A DNA stretch of 64,000 nucleotides, from the NCBI RefSeq assembly GCF_016595795.1, contig NZ_JAENHN010000002.1, positions 62,001 to 126,000 on the forward strand, given 5' to 3'. The position numbers and the translations under genes are program-made. The notes under the pieces were generated by a model. That model was given only the letters and a program-made list of their open reading frames with translations. It was not told the DNA's origin and ran no database searches. This document shows, piece after piece, positions 20,001 through 28,919 of this stretch. The DNA is from Clostridium yunnanense (lineage in GTDB: Bacteria > Bacillota > Clostridia > Clostridiales > Clostridiaceae). Every line of letters starts with the position of its first letter. Position 1 is the first letter of the stretch.

Positions 20001-20185
20001 TTGCTACCGTTGATCAAAATGGAAAAGTAACCGCACTAAGCAAAGGTGACACAACTATAACTGTTACTACAGTTGATGGTTTGTATACTGCAACTTGTGA
20101 AGTAAAAGTTTCACAAAAACAAATTACTTTAAAGGATATAATATCCGGTATATTTGACTTTCTTAAAGATATATTTTGTCCTTAA
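17042..20185 (+). CDS. Large secreted protein with N-terminal GATase-like domain, cadherin-like and BIG2 repeats
   Basis: A 1047-aa exported protein. A signal peptide covers residues 1-42. Residues about 60-400 form a Rossmann-like domain (KVVLFDNAHDNAAG, GKGVYFIGDHYNGDRN, GRAAFIGDSSP) resembling glutamine-amidotransferase-like domains without an obvious catalytic Cys. A beta-rich domain follows. The C-terminal half alternates two cadherin-like (PF12733-type) modules (NADLSSLTV..., SNLSSLTLQ...) with two BIG2 Ig-like modules, each starting CHPTKV. Probably cell-surface or extracellular matrix associated; the catalytic role, if any, is unknown. Strong RBS AAGGGGG. Confidence 0.75.
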   Translation: MSLKKMMSRKSLMAISLSIALTIELTGFSAPFVSGTSKIAKAAETTPYSWNNTIPVKTPLAGAKNNGKVVLFDNAHDNAAGQADWVIDGGFSDFADALVNQGYTVKEYRGMDKNNDGAIRFYDDRNLTADQEGTSADKNEAIITYDAIKDADVFVTAEANRPFRKSEYDALKKFVDSGKGVYFIGDHYNGDRNLNTWDSTEVYNGYNRCDSIGYNMGGIYGDLRNTKDASKGWLSENFGLRFRFNAGDSNPLNSGQTGPTDIRPASETEGLTEGVVGEKILVAAGATIAITDSNKAKGIIYFKDSDDLVPWSSGVENSHGGKSIYFGGQKEGAFVAISKPSKGRAAFIGDSSPIEDKTPKYKNATSGSSKSTYNGWNDLGNAAKLSVNIVNWLADSSQDYVGFGTSSHPSDVYGTTYAPMADVEKSDPDNGQPWSNPSNGFDPWNTDTWKPGSYGAPYSTTPTTDPNQYTFNLALYPSYVYKNEPFAITIGGVGANPSIGMYLTGGTQVGQVYDKASKTWSTSTYTTVSGNAPLTLTTRAVNTGSDNVINIRLRNGKTNTDTKTATTLTSGYGYIEGTVDGAPGSLVTANLNGSILGTAQLDDSNHVKIAVKSGTGITLSIYNSNGTKKVDLPNQYTVEDGKTTPLITVIPKSSNADLSSLTVNTNDTSTSAISPEFSSSILNYNATVDYSVTSVSITPVVSDKKASVTVNGTSLEDGKATLSDLAVGDNLNTISVTAEDGTTRGYTLNIKRDICHPTKVELNTTTLELKQGETSNISATVTPDEAQNKSVRWISSDTSIVSVDDSGKIIAVNAGEATITATTVDNNVSASCTIRVIPKSSNSNLSSLTLQTSDSSIITLSPSFEADKLNYTAAVSYSTSSIVVAPVTADKTARVSINGAALLTDKLTIPNLSVGDNLIRISVTAEDGTIKAYTVNIKREVCHPTKVQLNSTSMQLRKKDTFTLIATVTPVEAVNKTVTWSSSNPSVATVDQNGKVTALSKGDTTITVTTVDGLYTATCEVKVSQKQITLKDIISGIFDFLKDIFCP

Positions 20186-20242
20186 ACACTAATCTTCTTT
20201 ATAATATAAAAACTTTACTCAAATATAACCAATAATCAAAGT

Positions 20243-20273
20243 AAGCACTATGAATTTTTAATTCATAGTGCTT
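20243..20273. terminator. Bidirectional terminator
   Basis: Fourteen-base stem (AAGCACTATGAATT and its complement) with a 3-nt loop between convergent genes. Confidence 0.9.
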
Positions 20274-20280
20274 TATAATT

Positions 20281-20970
20281 CTAAGAAGCAACACCTTCCT
20301 TAGTCTGAATCTCTCCATCCTTTAATCTTAGTATAGAGGTTCCGTAGTAGGCAGCCTCTTCTGAATGTGTGACTTGGATTATAGTCTTACTTAGGTTTTT
20401 ATTGATATTTTGGAACAGCTTCATTATGTCTGTTCCAGTCTTAGAATCTAAATTACCTATAGGCTCATCTGCTAAGATTATATCTGGTTCAAACACCAAC
20501 GCTCTAGCTATGGCTACTCTTTGCTGCTGTCCTCCTGAAAGTTCTCTTGGGGTAACCTTTCTTTTATGGCTCATCTCTATTGTATCTAGAATTTTTTTAA
20601 GTTTTTCTTCATACTTCTTTAAAGGCTTTCCATCAAGTATTATAGGCAATAATATATTGTCTTCTACAGTTAGGTTAGGAACAAGATTATAGAACTGGAA
20701 CACAAAACCTATCTCTCTTCTTTTCATAATGCTCTTTTGCTTTTCACTTAAAGAGCTTAAGTCTCTTCCATTTATACTTACCACTCCACTAGTAGGTTTA
20801 TCTAGCCCCCCAAGTAGATATAATAAAGTGGATTTTCCACATCCTGAAGGTCCCATTATAGATAAAAACTCGCCTTTTTCTACGGAGAAGTTAATATTCT
20901 TTAGTACCTCTATCTCTTCTTTTCCAACTTTAAAATTTTTATTTAAATCAAAAACCTCAATTGCTCTCAT
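20281..20970 (-). CDS. ABC transporter ATP-binding protein (LolD/MacB type)
   Basis: A 229-aa ATPase with Walker A GPSGCGKST, Q-loop FQFYNLVPNLTV, signature LSGGQQQR, Walker B IILADEPIGNLD and switch His in QVTHSEEAA. The ADEPIGNLD and FYNLVP features typify the MacB/LolD/FtsE branch that pairs with FtsX-domain permeases. It sits 21 bp behind such a permease, so the two form one complex. These complexes usually move lipids, peptides or envelope proteins by mechanotransmission rather than import. Confidence 0.92.
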   Translation of the reverse strand: MRAIEVFDLNKNFKVGKEEIEVLKNINFSVEKGEFLSIMGPSGCGKSTLLYLLGGLDKPTSGVVSINGRDLSSLSEKQKSIMKRREIGFVFQFYNLVPNLTVEDNILLPIILDGKPLKKYEEKLKKILDTIEMSHKRKVTPRELSGGQQQRVAIARALVFEPDIILADEPIGNLDSKTGTDIMKLFQNINKNLSKTIIQVTHSEEAAYYGTSILRLKDGEIQTKEGVAS

Positions 20971-20991
20971 TTATTTCCTCCTACAAACACG

Positions 20992-23475
20992 TTATTCATA
21001 CTTTAATTCATCTATAATAGACAGTTTTCTGCTCTTAAACAGTACTGGTAATGTTGCTAAAAACACTAAAATCAAAGAAACACTAAGTACTACAGGCATA
21101 TAAGAAATATTAAACTTAATATCTAGCGGTAATCCTATCTTATCTGTTATCTTTGACATTAAAGATGAAGTAAGGTACGCAAGCGGAGTTACGATTACCA
21201 CAGCCCATACAACTGAAAGTATTGATTCTACAATAATCATCACGCCTCTTTGTCCTTTAGTCATACCAACTGAACTTAATACTGCCATATCCTTCTTTCT
21301 TTGAATAAAACTAATTCCTATGTTGTTAAGTATTCCAAAGCATCCTATAACAACCGCCATATAGGAGAATATACTTAATATTGTCATAAGCTGATCATTT
21401 TGTTCTATATTTCTATCTCTAGTTTCTTCAAAAGTCCTTACCTGTCCACCTAGCCCTTTAACTTCTTTATTTATACTTTCCTTTATATCCTTAGAGTCCT
21501 TCGAAGTATTAAAATAAATTGAATATGAAGCTGAATCATAATATTCTTTCGGAAGTCCTTTGTAATTCATTAATATGAATACACCGTTATTCAGCATCTT
21601 TCCATCAACTATTCCTACAATCTTATAAGCTTTAGTTGTATTTCTAAGCTTCATATCAAAGGTGTCCCCTACAGCTAACTTGGTTTTTTCTGCAACTTTT
21701 CTGGTTAGTATTACTTCATCGTTAGCTCCAGATTTAAATTTATCATAAATATATTTATTATCCTTTTCCTGCCAGTCAATATAATGATCATAGTCAGTAT
21801 ATTTATCAGGTTCAACAGCCATTACTGAAAATATATTTTCATTTATATCTCCATTACCATAGTACATAAATTGGATTGAGTCCTTACTAACCCCGTCAGT
21901 TTTCTGCACCACTTCTTTTATTTTATCCAAATTACCAGAAACACCAGTACCTGAACCATTTATTTCTATACTGTAATTTAATTTTTCATATATTCCGCTC
22001 ACTAAGACTTTAACATTTACACTTAATGAATTTATTGTAATTATGGATACAATAGCTAATATCATAAGATTAACATTTCCAAGCAGCACCTTAGAAGTTC
22101 TCATATTATTAAAGGAAAGAGCCATAGAACCATTAATTTTTCTTAGAACTATATATATAACTCTTGAAAGAAGATCTACAAGCTTTGGAAATACAAGCAT
22201 TGCCGCTGCAACTGCTGTAATCATTAGAATAGGACTAATATTTATAACAAATTTGCTGTTAATTGAATTTAATATTATAACTATAACAAGCACCACAAGC
22301 CCAAATATAAACTTTCCATATCCAATCTCATTTACTGTACTTGGATTATTCAGAATAACGTTCTTAACTTCTAACTTTCTTGTTTTAATTACAGGTAATG
22401 CTGCAGATAGTACTGACAACAGTACTGAAAATATCATACCAAACACCAAGTATTTAACATTAATATTTGGCTTATCAATTATTCCATACTCTCTAAGTGG
22501 AGAAATAAAATAATTTATAATATATAAAATACCTACACCTACAGCGTTTCCTATAATTCCTCCAAGGATTCCATATACCAAACTTTCTAGATAAAGAATT
22601 CTTCTTATGGTACCTCTGGTAGCACCTTGGCTTAAGAATGTACCTATTATAGGCATTCTTTCAGTTACTGTAAGCTTAAAGGAACTATATATTATGATGG
22701 CACTCATGAAAACTACTATTGCCAGCATCATATAAAACATACTAGTAATTTGAGACAACTGAGATTTAACTTGCTCTTCATCAAAAAGTTCCTTTGCAGA
22801 AAACTTTGTGTTGGAGTCATTAAACTCTTTCACAGAATCTTTTATTGAATCTTTTGATTTACTTGCTATTACGGAATTGTATCTTCCTTCTACATCAAGC
22901 TTTTTAGATATGAATTTATATGGAACAATAATTTGAAATGAATCCTTACTATCCATGTAAAAAGCACCTTCATTAGTTGCTATTGCAGATACTATTAAGG
23001 AAATCTTTTCTCCATTTAACATTACTCTTAGATTATCTCCAATATTAAGTTTAAATTTATCGCTGATTCTTTTCGAGATTATGCACTTTTCTCCATGAAA
23101 ATCTTTAAGTTCCTTATTTACAAGCAATATGCTTTTATCAATATACTTTTCTTCTCTTCCACTAAGATTAAGTGCTTGTAAATCATCACTGTCATACACC
23201 ACAGATACGTTCAGTTGTGGCACTAAATTTTTAACACCTTTTTCATTTATGTTCTCCAGAGAAAATGTACTTTCTCCAGTTTTAGAAGATATATATAAGT
23301 CTTTATTCTCTAATTGTTCTAATTGCGGCTTTACAAAACTTTTAATTGCAGATTCCGCTGCTCCCATGCTTCCTACAAAAAGCGCAGTACTTAAAATTAT
23401 TGCCAAGAGCAATAATAGAAACCTTGCTTTCTTTTCTATCATGCTTTTTACAACATATTTTAAAAATATCTTCAT
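20992..23475 (-). CDS. FtsX-like ABC transporter permease
   Basis: An 827-aa permease. It has an N-terminal helix (about 18-35), a large extracellular MacB-PCD-like domain, a three-helix FtsX domain (about 245-365), two further helices (about 395-435), a second extracellular domain, and a C-terminal FtsX domain (about 700-815) containing MAVLSSVGMTKGQRG. The duplicated FtsX layout matches MacB/YtrF/BceB-type transporters. It is the first gene of the operon with the ATPase. A weak motif resembling GAGTGGTATATGAA lies about 155 bp upstream (23628-23643). No sensor kinase is adjacent, unlike Bce systems. Confidence 0.88.
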   Translation of the reverse strand: MKIFLKYVVKSMIEKKARFLLLLLAIILSTALFVGSMGAAESAIKSFVKPQLEQLENKDLYISSKTGESTFSLENINEKGVKNLVPQLNVSVVYDSDDLQALNLSGREEKYIDKSILLVNKELKDFHGEKCIISKRISDKFKLNIGDNLRVMLNGEKISLIVSAIATNEGAFYMDSKDSFQIIVPYKFISKKLDVEGRYNSVIASKSKDSIKDSVKEFNDSNTKFSAKELFDEEQVKSQLSQITSMFYMMLAIVVFMSAIIIYSSFKLTVTERMPIIGTFLSQGATRGTIRRILYLESLVYGILGGIIGNAVGVGILYIINYFISPLREYGIIDKPNINVKYLVFGMIFSVLLSVLSAALPVIKTRKLEVKNVILNNPSTVNEIGYGKFIFGLVVLVIVIILNSINSKFVINISPILMITAVAAAMLVFPKLVDLLSRVIYIVLRKINGSMALSFNNMRTSKVLLGNVNLMILAIVSIITINSLSVNVKVLVSGIYEKLNYSIEINGSGTGVSGNLDKIKEVVQKTDGVSKDSIQFMYYGNGDINENIFSVMAVEPDKYTDYDHYIDWQEKDNKYIYDKFKSGANDEVILTRKVAEKTKLAVGDTFDMKLRNTTKAYKIVGIVDGKMLNNGVFILMNYKGLPKEYYDSASYSIYFNTSKDSKDIKESINKEVKGLGGQVRTFEETRDRNIEQNDQLMTILSIFSYMAVVIGCFGILNNIGISFIQRKKDMAVLSSVGMTKGQRGVMIIVESILSVVWAVVIVTPLAYLTSSLMSKITDKIGLPLDIKFNISYMPVVLSVSLILVFLATLPVLFKSRKLSIIDELKYE

Positions 23476-23759
23476 ATCTTACCTCCATTCAAAAAATATC
23501 CACCGCCATATATTACCATACATTTCTCGGCTTTTGTTTAATATTAAGTTTTATTCATTAAATCTTAAGCTTTTATTAAGATTTAAAGCATTTTTCTAAA
23601 GATTAAACAATTGTATTTTAATAATATTCATATACCACTCATAAAAAACACTCATATACTTCATTATCCTTGCAATATTTTTATTGATTACATTAAAACT
23701 AACGGTAAGGATAGGTTTAAGCACCAATCTAATTTTATACTGACCGAAAAAATAAAAAA

Positions 23760-23797
23760 CACACTATAGAGTAGATCTTAAAATTCTCTATAATGTG
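23760..23797 (-). terminator. Terminator of the membrane HExxH protein gene
   Basis: CACACTATAGAG / CTCTATAATGTG stem (G-U pairs and one bulge) followed on the minus strand by TTTTTTATTTTTT. It lies about 130 nt past the stop codon at 23930; the rest of 23476-23929 has no gene. Confidence 0.7.
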
Positions 23798-23929
23798 CAT
23801 ATCACAGCAAAATATATACTATCTTCTGCTTTTAGCTTTCAATAATTTATTATTGATTATCTAATCTTTTTGTTATATTAATTATTACCTTAGCATACCT
23901 TTTATCCAATTCATTGCCTTAACTATATA

Positions 23930-24733
23930 TTAGAGTTTTTTTACTAGAAGCAAACCTAAACTTATAATGTAGGTTATTGAGGAAAGTATTAATGCTACAA
24001 TAAGCATTCCTGATATTAATATATTATATTTCAATATAGCTTTATCCATAAATTCTATTGATAACCCAAAAGCATTTAATATCACTAGTAAAAGAAACAG
24101 AACAATAAGCCCTCTTGATGCCCCTTTAATATCAGCCATACTTAAAGATATATGTGAAGATATACATATCGCTACAAATAAGAATATATAAAAATACGGA
24201 TTCCTAAAATTTTCTCCTAAAAAAATGCTCTTCACTAAATGACCATATGAAGTCAACAAGCCTTCTATAGTTATTTTTTCAATCCTATTTATATGTAGAG
24301 AGTTGAATAATATATCTATGAATTTGTTATATGTATTTGGGATTGAAAAATACATAAGAGCTATTATAGTTATAACCCCACCAAATATTGGTGCAACCCC
24401 TATAAAGAAATTACCAACTTGTTGATATATACTATTAGGATTATAACTGTGATCGACATACCCCATAACTCCATTATTATCCGGCTTTTGGAACAACTTT
24501 ATCTTTCTTATATCGTGCCTAAATATTAGAGCTAAAACAGCGTGACTCAACTCATGTATAGGTACTCCTATAAATCCAGTAACCATTACAGCATTAAATC
24601 CTAAACTTTTATAAATATTCTTAATAGAATTATTTCTAAGCACACCCAAAATCAGCCCAAAAAATATTATAATTCCTGTTAGATAAATTGTTTCTATGGA
24701 AGATCTAATTAATAGACTAACAAAAAATTCCAT
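23930..24733 (-). CDS. Polytopic membrane protein with HExxH motif (putative site-2-type metallopeptidase)
   Basis: A 267-aa protein with about seven hydrophobic segments. HELSH at residues 60-64 lies in a membrane helix (VPIHELSHAVLALIF), which resembles M50-like membrane peptidases and the related DUF3267-type proteins. A clear downstream NPDG motif for the third metal ligand was not found, so activity is uncertain. The start at 24733 is preferred because AAAGGTGG lies 7 nt upstream; longer alternatives would include the ribosome-binding site. No anti-sigma factor or other obvious substrate gene is adjacent. Confidence 0.6.
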   Translation of the reverse strand: MEFFVSLLIRSSIETIYLTGIIIFFGLILGVLRNNSIKNIYKSLGFNAVMVTGFIGVPIHELSHAVLALIFRHDIRKIKLFQKPDNNGVMGYVDHSYNPNSIYQQVGNFFIGVAPIFGGVITIIALMYFSIPNTYNKFIDILFNSLHINRIEKITIEGLLTSYGHLVKSIFLGENFRNPYFYIFLFVAICISSHISLSMADIKGASRGLIVLFLLLVILNAFGLSIEFMDKAILKYNILISGMLIVALILSSITYIISLGLLLVKKL

Positions 24734-24837
24734 AAACATTCCACCTTTCATATATAAGTTTATTTTTTATAACCATTCTTCTCTCATAAACTCAAAAGAT
24801 AAATTTTCAATTTTAATTACTAATTCATATACACTAA

Positions 24838-24852
24838 AGATGTACCACTTTA
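24838..24852 (-). promoter_or_regulatory. Copy of the recurring GTGGTACATC motif
   Basis: Minus-strand TAAAGTGGTACATCT, about 105 bp upstream of the HExxH gene and oriented toward it. A T-rich/A-rich partner (ATTTTTAAAC) lies about 20 bp further upstream, as in the full elements. Confidence 0.4.
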
Positions 24853-25007
24853 CCTGTAATTCTTAGTTTAAAAATTAGTAACAAAAATACTAAAAGGCTA
24901 ATATATTATACTATAACACAAAAGAAAAAATTAATGGTGTAAATACTATATGAATTTAATTCTAACTTATACCGTTAATTAACAAATGTTTAAAGGAGTA
25001 ATAAACT

Positions 25008-25676
25008 ATGATGAAAAAAGGTTATTATGGATGTGGACAACAATATAATGGTTGTGAGCATAGAGAACCAGTAAAAGCAACTACTTCTAGACAGTATTAT
25101 TCAAGAGGAAAAGCTTATAATAAACATCAATGTAATAAAGTTCTTCAAGTTCCCGTTGTTGTTGCTTATGGTGAAACTCAAGAATTAGTTGTTAGTGAGT
25201 CAATAATATCTCCACCAAGTCCTCCAGCATTTAGAGTAGTAAATGTTGATGCAGAAGTTGTAATAACAAATCTAGAATTAATCCCTAGAATTATCCACAA
25301 TACTTGCAACCCAGATGGTTTATGGTGGGCAAAAGTTATCGTTGATGGTTATATAGATAAAAATATAAATTACAAGACTATCGAAGATACAACTGCTGAT
25401 TCTATTAATGGACCATTATATCATTTTACAACAAGAGTTCCATTCTCAACATTTGTCGAATTTAGTTCTTGTGAACCACTTTGTGAAACTGATACAGTTG
25501 AAGTATTAGAAGCATTTATAGAAGGCGAAAGAACAACTCTAACAGATCCAAATCCAGTTGCAGTAGGAGCTCCAGATTGGGCTATAACTTACAACAGAAT
25601 TTCTGAAAAAGATATAGTTAGAATCAATCTTAAAGTTACAAGATTAGAGCATGTTCCTGTAAATTATACTCGTTAA
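25008..25676 (+). CDS. DUF3794-type protein, probable spore coat or exosporium component
   Basis: A 222-aa protein. The first 50 residues are rich in Tyr, Gly, Cys and His (GYYGCGQQYNGCEH), a composition common in clostridial spore-surface proteins. Residues about 70-215 form a DUF3794-like beta domain (VNVDAEVVITNLELIPR, then WWAKVIVDGYIDKNINYKTIED and VPFSTFVEF). The cysteines could form cross-links. RBS AAAGGAG precedes ATGATG. A mother-cell promoter would be expected, but I could not assign one confidently. It converges on another gene across a terminator. Confidence 0.65.
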   Translation: MMKKGYYGCGQQYNGCEHREPVKATTSRQYYSRGKAYNKHQCNKVLQVPVVVAYGETQELVVSESIISPPSPPAFRVVNVDAEVVITNLELIPRIIHNTCNPDGLWWAKVIVDGYIDKNINYKTIEDTTADSINGPLYHFTTRVPFSTFVEFSSCEPLCETDTVEVLEAFIEGERTTLTDPNPVAVGAPDWAITYNRISEKDIVRINLKVTRLEHVPVNYTR

Positions 25677-25732
25677 TAAATTTATTGAGTAAAACTACCT
25701 CGTACTATAGAATTAGTTAGATTATAATAATG

Positions 25733-25760
25733 AAGTGCAGTTTACTTTTAAACTGCACTT
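25733..25760. terminator. Terminator of the DUF3794-type gene
   Basis: Twelve-base stem AAGTGCAGTTTA / TAAACTGCACTT with a 4-nt loop and T-rich tail; usable in both directions. Confidence 0.9.
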
Positions 25761-25775
25761 TTATAATTGCATTTT

Positions 25776-26366
25776 TTATTTTTTGTTCTTACTAATTTGC
25801 TTAATCAGCTCCACATCCATCCCTAACAGTTCTTCCGCTGAATGAAGCTTATCTAAAGTATATTGCCATACCTCAGTCTTTATCCCTTGTTCACCTACAA
25901 CTACTACACTATTTCCAGAGTCGCTATGTTTGTCATAACTTTCACACTTAGACATGTATGTTGTATAGATTAAACCTGTGATTTTCAAATCATAAATTAA
26001 TCCATTTCCCTCCACAGTATTTTTTTCAGCCACGCACTGAAGTTCACATTTTATGCTTCTAACCATATTCCCAGTATTATTCACATCTATTTTTATTGGT
26101 TCGCTGCAATTTATAATTTTGCAAAACTCTCTTTGAATCTTCTTCATTTTATAATTATCTTTCTCATTATTTAAGTTACTTTCGTAAAATATATATATGT
26201 CATAATCACCAAATATCCCTATCTGTTTTTCAGATATTACTTTAATAAATATGTTTGATACTTTTGCTCTACAATCCAGTATTATATCCTTTTCCTTAAA
26301 ACTTATTTTATAATTTTCACTAAATTTTTCATTAACTCTAACAATCTTAGAATCAGCTTTAATCAT
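25776..26366 (-). CDS. Conserved-looking protein of unknown function
   Basis: A 196-aa soluble protein not assigned to a family. It is strand-rich with alternating hydrophobic patterns (KDIILDCRAKVSNIFIKVI, YDIYIFYES), then SVVVVGEQGIKTEVWQYTLDKL near the C-terminus. The layout is reminiscent of the beta domains of spore-coat DUF3794/SipL-like proteins, and it converges on such a gene, but this is inference. The start ATG at 26366 follows GAGGGG by 10 nt; a TTG at 26384 is less likely. Confidence 0.6.
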   Translation of the reverse strand: MIKADSKIVRVNEKFSENYKISFKEKDIILDCRAKVSNIFIKVISEKQIGIFGDYDIYIFYESNLNNEKDNYKMKKIQREFCKIINCSEPIKIDVNNTGNMVRSIKCELQCVAEKNTVEGNGLIYDLKITGLIYTTYMSKCESYDKHSDSGNSVVVVGEQGIKTEVWQYTLDKLHSAEELLGMDVELIKQISKNKK

Positions 26367-26639
26367 AAGCTTTATTCCCCTCAATTTACAGTATCTTGTT
26401 ATATATTATCTATATTAGAATTATTTGGTTCCTCAATTTATTAGTTCTTTTAAAAACAATTTAACCCTATATATTATTTTGTATAATTGTATAAATAAAT
26501 AACATATTTCAGTTGTAATCACTCACTTAGTAAAAATTGAAAATAACAACATCCATATATTTTATTTCTCCTATTTTTATTATATATGGTACAATATTGA
26601 TATAATTTCCTAGGAAATACTGTCGAAGGAGTGAAAATA

Positions 26640-27215
26640 ATGAATCTAAATAGCAATGGTAATAACACACTTAATAGTATAGTTTCTAATGATTACCTAA
26701 TAGAGAAAGGAACAATAGAAGATATTAATGAACTAGAAGATTTGTACAACAATCTTAATGATTACTTAGAAGCCACCATCAATTATCCTGGTTGGAAGAA
26801 GGGTCTATATCCTGTTAGAGAAACAGCAGAGAATGGAATTAGGGACAATACTTTATTTGTATTAAAAATAGATAATAAAATAGCAGGTTCTATTATACTT
26901 AATCACTTGCAAGAAGATGCATACCGAGGAGTTAATTGGGGAATTGAAGCAAAAGACGAGGAAGTTATTGTAATACATACTTTTGTGGTTAATCCAAAAT
27001 ATATGAAAAATGGGGTAGGTCAAAAACTCATTGATTTTTCTAAGGACTTTTGCTTAAAAAATGGATTTAAAACTATTCGTCTTGATGTTTCTATAAAAAA
27101 TACACCTGCAATAGGTCTATATGAAAAAAGTGATTTCAAATATGTTGATACTGTTGATCTTGGACTCAATATCCCTGACTTAATATGGTTTAAACTATAT
27201 GAAATAATATTTTAG
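26640..27215 (+). CDS. GNAT family N-acetyltransferase
   Basis: A 191-aa acetyltransferase. The first 18 residues are a disordered Asn/Ser-rich stretch. The GNAT fold follows: a beta strand with KIAGSIILNHL, the acetyl-CoA pyrophosphate loop VNPKYMKNGVGQKLIDF, and the C-terminal LDVSIKNTPAIGLYEKSDFKYV motif. The substrate is unknown. The ATG at 26640 is chosen because AAGGAG lies 8 nt upstream; a GTG at 26631 would overlap that site. Confidence 0.88.
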   Translation: MNLNSNGNNTLNSIVSNDYLIEKGTIEDINELEDLYNNLNDYLEATINYPGWKKGLYPVRETAENGIRDNTLFVLKIDNKIAGSIILNHLQEDAYRGVNWGIEAKDEEVIVIHTFVVNPKYMKNGVGQKLIDFSKDFCLKNGFKTIRLDVSIKNTPAIGLYEKSDFKYVDTVDLGLNIPDLIWFKLYEIIF

Positions 27216-27299
27216 TAGGTAGCTTTAAATATGTACTACTCCAATCCGAAATATATTTTAAAAACTCCTATTAATCCAGTGAAAGACTTTTCTATTTTC

Positions 27300-27331
27300 A
27301 GAGCATCTTCTAAGCATTCTGAGGATGCTCT
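27300..27331. terminator. Bidirectional terminator
   Basis: AGAGCATC / GATGCTCT stem with flanking T- and A-rich tracts between convergent GNAT and PTS genes. Confidence 0.8.
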
Positions 27332-27350
27332 AAAAATATCTTAGCTATTC

Positions 27351-27899
27351 TTATCTTACAACTCTAATAAATGGTTCTGTCTCCTTTACCTTTTCAGCCT
27401 CTGTTCCTTTGACTTCTTTATAATCTTCCGTATTTGTAATCACTACTGAAGTTATCACATCATACCCCTCATTCCTGATTTTTTCTATATCAAATTCCAC
27501 TAACAATTGTCCCGCTTTTACTTCAAAGCCTTGATCTACGTGAGCTTTAAAGTGCCGTCCTTCAAGATTTACTGTATCAATACCAACATGTATCAAAACC
27601 TCTACTCCATCTTTACTTTTTAAAGCCAGCGCATGCTTCGTATTAAAAAGAGCCACTATTTCACCATCAACTGGCGCTACAACTCGTCCTCTTGTGGGCT
27701 CTATGGCCATACCTTTTCCCATAAGCTCCTGTCCAAAGGTAGGATCATTAACTTCACTTAGTTTCCTTACCTCTCCTTCAAGCGGACTATAAACAATCTC
27801 ACCATCCTTAACCCTATTATCATTATTATAATCGCTTCCCTTATCATCACGTCGTTCTTTTGATCCAAAAATATTTTTAAATAACTCTTTAACTCCCAT
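27351..27899 (-). CDS. PTS glucose-type IIA component
   Basis: A 182-aa EIIA-Glc domain protein. Residues 1-30 are a charged linker. The barrel follows with VYSPLEGEV, FGQELMGKGMAI, GRVVAPVDGEIVAL, the supporting His in NTKHAL (H89) and the phosphorylated His in VLIHVGIDTV (H104). It accepts phosphate from HPr and passes it to a IIBC permease; no permease is adjacent, so it probably serves several sugars. Start ATG at 27899, with GGAGG 9 nt upstream. Upstream gap 27900-28218 holds a motif copy at 28001 and otherwise only AT-rich DNA. Confidence 0.92.
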   Translation of the reverse strand: MGVKELFKNIFGSKERRDDKGSDYNNDNRVKDGEIVYSPLEGEVRKLSEVNDPTFGQELMGKGMAIEPTRGRVVAPVDGEIVALFNTKHALALKSKDGVEVLIHVGIDTVNLEGRHFKAHVDQGFEVKAGQLLVEFDIEKIRNEGYDVITSVVITNTEDYKEVKGTEAEKVKETEPFIRVVR

Positions 27900-28000
27900 C
27901 AAACAATTCCTCCAAACCAATAATACTCAAAATTAACTTATGCACGGAAGTTGGTAAAAATGCTAGCTTAAGATAATAACATTTTATAATGCATATCATC

Positions 28001-28014
28001 GATGTACCATACTG
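28001..28014 (-). promoter_or_regulatory. Divergent copy of the GGTACATC motif
   Basis: Minus-strand CAGTATGGTACATC, about 100 bp upstream of the PTS gene and pointing toward it. It shares GGTACATC with other copies but lacks GAAGT, so it is a weak hit. Confidence 0.25.
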
Positions 28015-28218
28015 CCTTAAAACCGCTAACTCTACTTCAAGTTAGTAATTCACTTTCAAGTAAGCTATTTATTTTATATTTTTCTTATTGTATATTATTA
28101 ATAGTATAAAGTAGCTAAGCCTATAGAGTAAAAACTGTATTCATATATTTATATAGGTACAAGTTAATATCTAATGTGCATATCTACAAGTTATTTATAA
28201 TATTAAAGAGGTGTAAAA

Positions 28219-28845
28219 ATGAAGGTATTACTTATCAACGGAAGTCCTAAAGCCCAAGGATGTACTTTTACAGCGTTAAGTGAAGTTGCAAAAGAGTTAA
28301 ATAAAGCAAATATTGAAACAGAAATTTTCCATGTAGGAAATAAACCTATTCGTGGCTGTATGGCATGCGGTGGTTGCTATAAAACCGATGGAAAGTGTGT
28401 ATTTGATGATGATACTGTAAATATAGCTTTAGAAAAAGCTAAAGATGCTGATGGCTTCATATTTGGTTCTCCAGTTCATTACGCAGCTGCATCAGGCCAA
28501 ATAACAGCATTCCTAGATAGATTTTTTTATGCTGGCGAAGGCTTCCAATACAAACCAGGTGCTGCAGTAGTTAGCTGCAGACGTGGAGGTTCAACAGCTG
28601 CTTTTGAACAATTAAATAAATACTTTACAATAGCTAATATGCCTGTTGTATCTTCTCAATATTGGAACATGGTTCATGGTAATACTCCCGAAGAAGTTAA
28701 GCAAGATTTAGAAGGCATGCAAACCATGAGAACCTTAGGTAAGAACATGGCTTGGCTTCTAAAATGCATACAAGCTGGCAAGGATGCTGGAATAAACATC
28801 CCTGAAAAAGAAGAGCAAAGAGCAGTTACTAATTTTATACGTTAA
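28219..28845 (+). CDS. NADPH-dependent FMN reductase family flavoprotein
   Basis: A 208-aa flavodoxin-like protein. INGSPKAQGCTFTAL is the FMN phosphate loop. RGCMACGGCYKTDGKCVFDDD carries four cysteines in the compact arrangement of iron-sulfur flavoproteins and related FMN reductases. FGSPVHYAAASGQITAFLDR follows, the standard second flavin-binding loop. Likely a cytosolic redox enzyme of anaerobes. RBS AAAGAGG precedes the ATG. Stand-alone gene with its own terminator. Confidence 0.9.
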   Translation: MKVLLINGSPKAQGCTFTALSEVAKELNKANIETEIFHVGNKPIRGCMACGGCYKTDGKCVFDDDTVNIALEKAKDADGFIFGSPVHYAAASGQITAFLDRFFYAGEGFQYKPGAAVVSCRRGGSTAAFEQLNKYFTIANMPVVSSQYWNMVHGNTPEEVKQDLEGMQTMRTLGKNMAWLLKCIQAGKDAGINIPEKEEQRAVTNFIR

Positions 28846-28854
28846 TATGAAAAT

Positions 28855-28886
28855 GAGCTTAAACTTTATTGTTTTAAGCTCTTTTG
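28855..28886 (+). terminator. Terminator of the FMN reductase gene
   Basis: GAGCTTAAAAC-type stem (GAGCTTAAA / TTTAAGCTC) followed by TTTTGTT. Confidence 0.85.
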
Positions 28887-28919
28887 TTATATACTCTGCT
28901 AAATTTATATAATAATACA